DNA of 64,000 nucleotides, taken from contig NZ_BMNC01000005.1 in assembly GCF_014646255.1 (NCBI RefSeq), positions 399,446 to 463,445 on the forward strand. Reading direction: 5' to 3'. Made by a program: the position numbers and the translations under genes. Below the pieces are notes generated by a model that saw only the letters and a program-made list of their open reading frames with translations, was not told the origin of the DNA and did no database searches. Numbering within the stretch: the stretch's first letter is position 1; each line of letters opens with the position of its first letter. Below are positions 9,751-15,610 of the stretch, piece after piece. The stretch is from Lentzea pudingi (GTDB taxonomy: Bacteria; Actinomycetota; Actinomycetes; Mycobacteriales; Pseudonocardiaceae).

Positions 9751-9977
9751 TTAAGCAAACGTCTCGCCTGCGACACCGATCACGTTCACCAAGGCCTTCC
9801 GAAGGCCTTCGAAGACAGATTTTCGGGACTGGATCACGCATTTCCGGTCGGCCGGGAAGATCCGGACCGACCGGTTCGGCCGCGCAAAGCCATCCCGATC
9901 CGCGATCGGCGCAACGCATTCGTGACCTCGTTCAGCCCAAACAGAACCGAGCGTGTCCGAGCGGTCACTCAATCGCG

Positions 9978-12005
9978 TCAGGCCTTTTTCAGCGGGCGGG
10001 CTCCCAGTTCGTCCGCCAGCAGTTTCAGGATCACCGTTTCCGGGTCTCGCGCCTCTGGGGTGCTGTCGGGATCCGCCGGACGGGCGGCCTCGGCCAGCAT
10101 CGTCTCCTCGTCGTCCGGCTCCGGCGGCAGGGGGTCGTCGGGCTCGGGCGGTTCCGGCGGGGGCGGGACGTCGTCCACCGGCGGGCGTGGAGCCGGCCGT
10201 TGCTGGGGTTCTGGCTGACGGGCGCTCGTGGCCTGGCTCGGGCGCGTCGGAGCCGGGCGGGCGACCTTGGCCGGGGTGGACGCCTGCGCTGTGGCACCTG
10301 GGGCACCGTGGGTGCAGCGGACCTGCCACGTGCCGCCCAGGACCGCGGCCAGCGCGGTGGCGATGGCCTCGGTGTTGCGGGACTCGGCCAGGCGGCGGGC
10401 CAGGGGGGCCGAGGTGTGGGTGATCGTCACCACGTTGCCGTCCACCTCGCCGACCGTGGCGTTGGTCAGCATCGCCTCGGTGCTGCGGCTGGTCGCCCGG
10501 ACCGCTGCCAGCAGTTCCGACCAGATCCGCCGGACCGCCGTCGCGTCCATGCCGCCGGAGACGGGAGCCGGGGCGGCGGGCTGGGGCGTTGCGGCGGGCA
10601 CCACCGGGGCGGGCGCCTGGACCGCTGCCGGGGCCACCGGCTCGGGCTGGAGCGGTGCCGGGGTCGGTGCCGGAGTGGCGACGGGCTGGGTTGCCGCCAC
10701 CACCTGGGGAGCTACCGGTGCCGCTCGGGGCGGTTCCGGTGCTGCCGCCGGGGGTTCCGCCGGCTGCTGGGACCTTCTGGTGAAGACCGGGCCTCCAGCG
10801 GCCTGGGGGGCCGCCGGCTGGTCGCCCGACGCGGCCGCGATGGCGGCCGGGGGGCGGCGTTCCAGCTGTTCCAGGCGCTGGAGCAGGGCTGCTTCCGACT
10901 GGCTCGCCGACGGCAGCAGCATCCGGGAGACGAGCAGTTCCAGCAGGAGGCGGGCCGCGGTGGCACCCCGCATGTCGACCAGGCCCTGGTGGACGATCTC
11001 GGCGTAGCGGGTGAGGGCTGCCGGGCCGATTCGTTCCGCCTGGGCCGCCATGGTGGCCAGTTCGTCCTCCGGGACGTTGACCAGGTTGCGCTCCGCCGCG
11101 TCCGGCACCGCGCAGAGCAGGACCAGGTCGCGCAGGCGGTCGAGCAGGTCCGAGGCGAAGCGGCGGGGGTCGTGGCCCGCGTCGACCAGGCGGTCGATGG
11201 TGCTGTAGACGGCTGCGCCGTCACCCGTGGAGAGGCCGTCCACCACGTCGTTGATCAGGGCCGAGTCGGTGACGCCGAGGAGCGTGATGGCCCGCTCGTA
11301 CGTCACGCCTTCCGGGCCCGCGCCGGAGAGGAGCTGGTCCATGACGGACTGGGTGTCGCGGGCCGAGCCGCCGCCCGCCCGGATGACCAGCGGGAAGACC
11401 GCCGGTTCCACCGCCACGCCCTCCGCCGCGCAGTTGCGTTCCAGCAGGGCGCGCATCTGGCCGGGCGGGATCAGGCGGAACGGGTAGTGGTGCGTGCGCG
11501 AGCGGATGGTCGGGAGGACCTTGTCCGGCTCGGTGGTGGCGAAGATGAAGATCAGGTGGTCCGGCGGCTCTTCGACGATCTTCAGCAGGGCGTTGAAGCC
11601 CTGCGTGGTGACCATGTGCGCCTCGTCGATGATGAAGACGCGGTACTTCGCCTCGGCCGGGGCGTAGAAGGCCTTGTCGCGGAGTTCGCGGGCGTCTTCC
11701 ACGCCGCCGTGCGAGGCCGCGTCCAGTTCCACGACGTCGACGCTGCCGGTGCCGTTCGGGGCCAGGCCGATGCAGCTGTTGCACTCGCCGCACGGGTCGG
11801 GCGTCGGGCCCTTCGCGCAGTTGAGCGAACGGGCCAGGATGCGGGCCGACGACGTCTTGCCGCAGCCGCGCGGGCCGCTGAACAGATAGGCGTGGTTCAC
11901 CCGGCCTGCCGACAAAGCGACGCGCAGCGGGTCGGTCACGTGCTCCTGGCCAACGACCTCGGAGAACGTGGCCGGACGGTACTTGCGATACAGAGCGAGC
12001 GCCAC
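9978..12005 (-). CDS. dnaX: DNA polymerase III subunits gamma and tau
   Basis: This 675-residue protein is the clamp-loader ATPase of the replisome. It shows the DnaX N terminus (ALYRKYRPATF), Walker A GPRGCGKTSS, a zinc-binding cluster ending CGECNSC, the Walker B DEAH box, and a long Pro/Ala-rich C-terminal linker before an acidic tail. The usual annotation would begin at an upstream GTG-equivalent codon at 12059, but that would run through the SRP RNA. The GTG at 12005 starts exactly at the family's N terminus and has a TACTGT -10 box (12013-12018) 7 nt ahead, so it is probably leaderless. It sits directly downstream of the SRP RNA gene, a conserved actinobacterial arrangement. Confidence 0.95.
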   Translation of the reverse strand: MALALYRKYRPATFSEVVGQEHVTDPLRVALSAGRVNHAYLFSGPRGCGKTSSARILARSLNCAKGPTPDPCGECNSCIGLAPNGTGSVDVVELDAASHGGVEDARELRDKAFYAPAEAKYRVFIIDEAHMVTTQGFNALLKIVEEPPDHLIFIFATTEPDKVLPTIRSRTHHYPFRLIPPGQMRALLERNCAAEGVAVEPAVFPLVIRAGGGSARDTQSVMDQLLSGAGPEGVTYERAITLLGVTDSALINDVVDGLSTGDGAAVYSTIDRLVDAGHDPRRFASDLLDRLRDLVLLCAVPDAAERNLVNVPEDELATMAAQAERIGPAALTRYAEIVHQGLVDMRGATAARLLLELLVSRMLLPSASQSEAALLQRLEQLERRPPAAIAAASGDQPAAPQAAGGPVFTRRSQQPAEPPAAAPEPPRAAPVAPQVVAATQPVATPAPTPAPLQPEPVAPAAVQAPAPVVPAATPQPAAPAPVSGGMDATAVRRIWSELLAAVRATSRSTEAMLTNATVGEVDGNVVTITHTSAPLARRLAESRNTEAIATALAAVLGGTWQVRCTHGAPGATAQASTPAKVARPAPTRPSQATSARQPEPQQRPAPRPPVDDVPPPPEPPEPDDPLPPEPDDEETMLAEAARPADPDSTPEARDPETVILKLLADELGARPLKKA

Positions 12006-12042
12006 GCCGCAGACAGTACCGGTGGACCCCGACACGAAAAGG

Positions 12043-12128
12043 GGACCCCGTGCACCCACCAGAGCCCGCTTATCCTTGCTGCCTTCCGGCCCTGGGGAGG
12101 TTCGCGAGATGTGTGCCGCACGAGGTCC
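12043..12128 (-). ncRNA. ffs: Signal recognition particle RNA (4.5S type)
   Basis: The minus strand carries the conserved SRP apical core (CCAGGGCCGGAAGGCAGCAA, around 12070-12095). The ends pair over 11 bp, GGACCTCGTGC at the 5' end with GCACGGGGTCC at the 3' end, giving an 86-nt small bacterial SRP RNA. A TACACT -10 box sits 6 nt before the predicted first base. A short GC hairpin followed by TTTT ends it near 12033-12046. Confidence 0.92.
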
Positions 12129-12134
12129 GACGCA

Positions 12135-12170
12135 AGTGTAGCGAACGATCTAGATCGAACGTGTGTTCGA
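12135..12170 (-). promoter_or_regulatory. SRP RNA promoter with overlapping LexA (SOS) box
   Basis: The -10 box TACACT occupies 12135-12140, exactly 6 nt before the folded 5' end of the SRP RNA. A perfect actinobacterial LexA box, TCGAACGTGTGTTCGA, lies at 12155-12170 and therefore covers the -35 region. It also falls within the last codons of the DinB-fold gene upstream. The match is seen directly; occupancy by LexA is inference. Confidence 0.7.
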
Positions 12171-12722
12171 GTTGCCCACAGAGTTGTCCCCAGGTGTGGA
12201 CAACTTCCGTCCGGTGGCGAGCATCAGCAGGTCAGGGGCCGGAAGATCGGGAATTCCGGTGTCCCGGAAACGCTTGCGAGCGCCCCAGAACGGGCTCTTC
12301 ATCACATGTTCGAGGGCCGCCTCCGCCGGTTCGAGCGGCATCTCGCGGACACGGCCCAGCGGGCGGGCGATGTCCTGCCCGTGGACGAGGAAGTCGACCA
12401 GCGGATCGATCGGGGCCGCCATCGGCGCGCGCTTCGGCGAGGCGGCGGTCTCGCGGATCTGCGCGATCAACTCCGACCGGGTGAACCTCGCCGCGATCGC
12501 GCGGGCCTTCTCGTCCTCCATGCGCTCCCAGTCGAAGCGCGCCTTCACCACGCCGGTCAGCACGTCCCGCCAGCCCGTGCGCGTGGACGTGGTCAGGTGA
12601 GCGGCCATCGTCTGCATGGTCCAGCCGGCGCAGAGGGTGTCGCGCTGCCACTCGTCGTCGGTGAGGTCCTCCAGGAGGTCGGCGACACCCAGGCGTTCGG
12701 CCTCCAGCCATTTCATGATCAT
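12150..12722 (-). CDS. DinB-fold, maleylpyruvate isomerase-like (mycothiol-dependent) family protein
   Basis: This 190-residue protein belongs to the MDMPI/DinB four-helix-bundle superfamily, recognisable from the CAGWTMQTMAAHL segment near residues 31-43 and the HGQDIAR segment near 113. Family members bind a divalent metal through three His residues and often use mycothiol; the substrate here is unknown. It is the last gene of a three-gene operon, and its ATG overlaps the sigma-factor stop codon by 4 bp. Its 3' end contains the LexA box placed over the SRP RNA promoter. Confidence 0.8.
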   Translation of the reverse strand: MIMKWLEAERLGVADLLEDLTDDEWQRDTLCAGWTMQTMAAHLTTSTRTGWRDVLTGVVKARFDWERMEDEKARAIAARFTRSELIAQIRETAASPKRAPMAAPIDPLVDFLVHGQDIARPLGRVREMPLEPAEAALEHVMKSPFWGARKRFRDTGIPDLPAPDLLMLATGRKLSTPGDNSVGNSNTRSI

Positions 12723-13897
12723 GATTGCCCCTCGACGGCGGTCAGCCTGCGGCGCAGGAAGTCCTGTTCGGATTCGGTGCCCGCGAGCGCGATGGCCTCG
12801 CGGTAGGCCTGGGCGGCCTCGGCGTCGCGGCCCAGGCGGTGCAGCAGGTCCGCGCGGGCCGCCCGGTACGGGTGGTAGTCGCGCAGCCGGGGTTCGCTGG
12901 CCAGCGCGTCGAGCAGCTCCAGGCCTGGCTCCGCACCGTCGCGCATGGCGATCGCGGCGGCCCTGTTCAGGGCGACGACGGGTGACGGCGTGAGTTTGGC
13001 CAGCACGTCGTAGAGCGCCACGATCTGCGGCCAGTCGGTGCTGCCGAAGTCCGGTGCCTCGTCGTGCAACGCGTTGATCGCCGCCTGCACGCCGTACGGG
13101 CCGAACCCACCCGTGAGCGCGCGCTCGGCCAGTGCGCTGCCCTCGTCGATCATGTCGCGGTCCCAGAGCGCACGGTCTTGGTCTTCCAACAGGTCGGCAC
13201 GGGCGTCACGGCGGGCGTGGATCAGCAACATCAACGCCAGCAGCCCGGTGACCTCGCGGTCGGGCAACAGGTTCCGCAGGATCCTCGCCAGCCGGACGGC
13301 CTCGTCGGCCAGTTCGGCGCGCTGGGCCGCGTAGCCCTCGGTGAAGATCGAGTAGACGGCCTGCAGCACGCCGGGCAGGCGTTCCGGGAGCTCGTGCTCG
13401 TCGGGGACGCGGAACGGGATGCGCGCTTCCCTGATCTTCTTCTTCGCGCGCACGATCCGCTGCTGCATCGTCGTCACCGGCACCAGGTAGGCCCGCGCGA
13501 CCTCGGGCGTCGTGAACCCGGCCAGGCAACGGAGGACCAGCGCGCCACGGTCCTCCTCGGCCAGCGCCGGGTGCGCGCACGTGAAGAACAGCTCCAGCCG
13601 CTCGTCCGGCAACCCGTCCGCGACCGGCGGATCGGCGCGGTCCACCTCCACCTGCAGCAACGCGAGCCGGGCCGCGTGGACCTGGTCACGACGCAGCCGG
13701 TCGACGGCCTTGCGGCGCGCGGTCGTGAGCAACCACGCGCCGGGCCGGTCCGGCACCCCGTCCACCGGCCAGTGCTTCAGCGCCGCCTCGACGGCGTCGG
13801 AGGTGACCTCCTCGGCCAGGTCGAGGTCGCCGAAGCGCTTGACCAGCGTCGCGAGCAGCCTGCCGCGCTCCTCCCGGAACACCTGCTCGACGTTCAT
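12719..13897 (-). CDS. ECF RNA polymerase sigma factor, ECF42 group, with long C-terminal extension
   Basis: The 392-residue protein has a sigma-70 region 2 (residues about 10-75, including DLDLAEEVTSDAVEAALKHW) and region 4 (about 105-165, TTPEVARAYLVPVTTMQQR). These are followed by a roughly 200-residue helical extension of the TPR-like kind typical of the ECF42 group, which has no classic anti-sigma factor. It lies 3 bp after a DGPF/YCII gene, the hallmark ECF42 partner, and overlaps the downstream DinB-fold gene. A promoter matching the reported ECF42 consensus lies upstream of the operon. Confidence 0.9.
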   Translation of the reverse strand: MNVEQVFREERGRLLATLVKRFGDLDLAEEVTSDAVEAALKHWPVDGVPDRPGAWLLTTARRKAVDRLRRDQVHAARLALLQVEVDRADPPVADGLPDERLELFFTCAHPALAEEDRGALVLRCLAGFTTPEVARAYLVPVTTMQQRIVRAKKKIREARIPFRVPDEHELPERLPGVLQAVYSIFTEGYAAQRAELADEAVRLARILRNLLPDREVTGLLALMLLIHARRDARADLLEDQDRALWDRDMIDEGSALAERALTGGFGPYGVQAAINALHDEAPDFGSTDWPQIVALYDVLAKLTPSPVVALNRAAAIAMRDGAEPGLELLDALASEPRLRDYHPYRAARADLLHRLGRDAEAAQAYREAIALAGTESEQDFLRRRLTAVEGQS

Positions 13898-13900
13898 CGC

Positions 13901-14233
13901 TCAGAACTCTGCGATCGGCCTGACGACGACGGCCCCGCCGTCACGCGACCCAGGACACTTCGCGGCCCACTCCAGCGCCGCATCGAGGTCGGGCACGTCG
14001 ATGACGTCGTACCCGCCGAGCACCTCCCGGGTCTCGGCGAACGGCCCGTCGGTGACGGTGCGCCTGCCGTCCTGTCCGACCTGGACGGTGGTCGCGGTGA
14101 CGAGGTCGGCCAGCGAGTGCCCGGAGACCAGGACGCCCGCGTCCCTCATCTCCTTCTCGTACGCGATCCAGTCCTCGACCGTGCAGCTCGCCTGCTGGTC
14201 AGCGGCCGCGTAGATCAACAGCATGTACTTCAC
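13901..14233 (-). CDS. YCII-related DGPF-domain protein
   Basis: This 110-residue dimeric alpha-beta barrel protein begins MKYMLLIYA and carries the diagnostic TDGPFAETREVLGG segment at about residues 60-73. Such proteins accompany ECF42 sigma factors; their biochemical role is not established. The start is a GTG with GGAGGG 5 nt before it. It heads the operon DGPF, sigma factor, DinB-fold protein. Confidence 0.9.
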   Translation of the reverse strand: MKYMLLIYAAADQQASCTVEDWIAYEKEMRDAGVLVSGHSLADLVTATTVQVGQDGRRTVTDGPFAETREVLGGYDVIDVPDLDAALEWAAKCPGSRDGGAVVVRPIAEF

Positions 14234-14267
14234 GATTGCCCTCCTCGGTCCGGTCCTACGGGATCAC

Positions 14268-14294
14268 GACGAGCGGGCCACCGCCAGATCGACA
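14268..14294 (-). promoter_or_regulatory. ECF42-type autoregulated promoter
   Basis: On the minus strand a -35 TGTCGA (14294-14289) and a -10 CGTC (14271-14268) are separated by 17 nt. They sit about 35 nt before the DGPF start codon. As I recall the literature, ECF42 target promoters have TGTCGA at -35 and CG(A/T)C at -10, so this matches exactly and predicts autoregulation. Confidence 0.75.
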
Positions 14295-14301
14295 CGGCGC
14301 T

Positions 14302-14463
14302 TCAAGATTTTTCCGGCGTCGCGTCGGAACCGGGCTCGGGCGCTGGCGGGAGGCCGCGCCGGGCACGCCGGGCGTGGACGAGGGTGACGATCGCGGCGGG
14401 AACGGCGACGAACGCGCTGAGGATTCCCGCGACGTCGTTGAGAACGTCGATGAGGGCGAGCAC
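14302..14463 (-). CDS. Small single-pass membrane protein, 53 residues
   Basis: A GTG at 14463 opens a 53-codon frame with an ideal Shine-Dalgarno (GGAGG, 7 nt spacing). The product has a hydrophobic stretch at residues 11-30 (VAGILSAFVAVPAAIVTLVH), then an Arg-rich cytoplasmic-looking flank and an acidic Pro-rich tail. Codon use is high-GC at third positions like its neighbours. No function is recognised. Its 3' end abuts the ECF promoter region, and the Shine-Dalgarno lies in a strong hairpin (see the separate entry). Confidence 0.65.
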   Translation of the reverse strand: MLALIDVLNDVAGILSAFVAVPAAIVTLVHARRARRGLPPAPEPGSDATPEKS

Positions 14464-14469
14464 TTGGAG

Positions 14470-14504
14470 CCTCCGGTTTTAGCGCACAGCGGCTAAACCG
14501 GAGG
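14470..14504 (-). promoter_or_regulatory. Hairpin sequestering the small membrane protein's Shine-Dalgarno
   Basis: On the minus strand CCTCCGGTTTAGC pairs with GCTAAAACCGGAGG, about 13 bp with one bulged A and a loop of roughly 8 nt. The GGAGG of the 3' arm is the Shine-Dalgarno of the 53-residue protein. No T run follows, so a terminator is less likely than a translational switch. Confidence 0.55.
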
Positions 14505-14588
14505 TCTCTTCCGCCGGTGCGGCGATCTCACCGGCCAACGGCACCGGGCGTCCCACGTTGGACTCCGTACTGACGACACCGCTGCTTA

Positions 14589-14600
14589 GGGAGTACTCCC
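14589..14600. promoter_or_regulatory. 12-bp perfect palindrome GGGAGTACTCCC, possible operator
   Basis: The palindrome lies in the otherwise gene-free stretch between the small membrane protein and the tRNA-Ser promoter. I do not recognise a regulator for it. Confidence 0.3.
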
Positions 14601-14670
14601 CTCCATGTATCCCCACCAGGCTAGGCCTGCTGCCCGACGACGTCAGCGTCCACACGGGCGACCCCCCGTT

Positions 14671-14700
14671 TTGGGCCCCGGAACACCCGTCCGGTAAGGT
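14671..14700 (+). promoter_or_regulatory. Promoter of tRNA-Ser(GGA)
   Basis: TTGGGC (14671-14676) and TAAGGT (14695-14700) are 18 nt apart, and the -10 box ends 7 nt before the tRNA 5' end at 14708. Confidence 0.6.
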
Positions 14701-14707
14701 TCTCCAC

Positions 14708-14792
14708 GGAGGATTCGCATAGCGGCCTAGTGCGCACGACTGGAAATCGTGTTGGGTTCACCCCCTCACGGGTTCAAATCCCGTATCCTCCG
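14708..14792 (+). tRNA. tRNA-Ser(GGA)
   Basis: This is an 85-nt type II tRNA. Acceptor arms GGAGGAT and ATCCTCC pair, the anticodon loop reads CTGGAAA (anticodon GGA), there is a long variable arm, and the T arm is GGTTCAAATCC. CCA is not encoded. Confidence 0.95.
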
Positions 14793-14801
14793 CTCGCGGA
14801 A

Positions 14802-14834
14802 AAGGGCGCCGAACGTTCAACGTTCGGCGCCCTT
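14802..14834. terminator. Terminator of tRNA-Ser(GGA)
   Basis: A 16-bp perfect inverted repeat, arms 14802-14817 and 14819-14834, starts 10 nt after the tRNA. No long T run follows. Confidence 0.75.
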
Positions 14835-14916
14835 CGCGCGTTCTGGGTACATGCTGCCCGAAGACCTGACGCTGCTCCTCCGGCCGCGTCCGGCGGTTTC
14901 TCCTGAGGAGGCTGCG

Positions 14917-15585
14917 ATGACGGATTACCGTGGGGGCATGCTGCCCGAAGACCTGATGCTGCTGTTCCTCGACCAGCAGACCGGAAAGCTGCACGCCGAC
15001 TCGTCGTCGGTGGAGAACGCGCTCGCCGGCGCCGTGCTCATCGAGCTGGTCAACTCGGGCCGCATCGCGTTCGAGCCCAACGGGAAGAAGCTCCAGATCG
15101 TCGACCCGACGCCGTTGAAGGACCCGGTGCTGCAGGAGGCGATCGGCAGGTTCGACAAGCCGATGAAGCCGCAACGAGCCGTGGAACGCCTGCGGAAGAA
15201 CGTGCGCGACAACGTCGCCGCACAGCTCGAAGCCCGTGGGATCGTGCGCGTGGAATCGCGGAAGGTGCTCGGGATCTTCCCCGGCAAGCGCTACGTGATC
15301 ACCAAGGAAACCGTGGCCTTGGAGGTGCGCAAGGCCGTCGGCGAGGTCGCGTCCGGGTACCGGGGTGCCGATGCGCGCACGGGGTCGTTGATCACGTTGC
15401 TGCACGCGGTGAAGGCCGTGCACAAGGTGTTCGACGGCGACAAGCGCGCCATGACCGAGCGGGCCAAGGGCATCGCGGCCGGCAACTGGGCGGGTGACGC
15501 CGTGCGCAGGGCCGTCGAGGCGATCCAGGCCGGGGTGGCCGCCGCAACGGCCTCTGCCGCCGCCGCGTCGTCCGGTGCCGGATGA
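14917..15585 (+). CDS. GPP34 (GOLPH3-like) family phosphoprotein
   Basis: The 222-residue protein shows the GPP34 start (MLPEDLMLLFLD, residues 8-19) and the family's helical core with an amphipathic central part. GOLPH3 homologues bind phosphoinositides in eukaryotes; the bacterial role is unknown. The ATG at 14917 is chosen because GAGGAG lies 6 nt ahead; a second ATG at 14938 is possible. The frame stays open upstream into the tRNA and contains a near-copy of the gene's own N-terminal coding sequence at 14851. The C terminus is Ala-rich. Confidence 0.85.
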   Translation: MTDYRGGMLPEDLMLLFLDQQTGKLHADSSSVENALAGAVLIELVNSGRIAFEPNGKKLQIVDPTPLKDPVLQEAIGRFDKPMKPQRAVERLRKNVRDNVAAQLEARGIVRVESRKVLGIFPGKRYVITKETVALEVRKAVGEVASGYRGADARTGSLITLLHAVKAVHKVFDGDKRAMTERAKGIAAGNWAGDAVRRAVEAIQAGVAAATASAAAASSGAG

Positions 15586-15610
15586 CGCGACGACGGCAGC
15601 GTTGAGGCCG

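Noticed and set aside
12006..12059. Longer dnaX start at 12059
   Set aside because: It would overlap the SRP RNA 3' end, adds an unconserved lead, and the GTG at 12005 fits both the family N terminus and a -10 box.
14749..14916. GPP34 gene starting inside tRNA-Ser
   Set aside because: The frame is open only by chance through the tRNA and its terminator. A proper ribosome-binding site lies before 14917.
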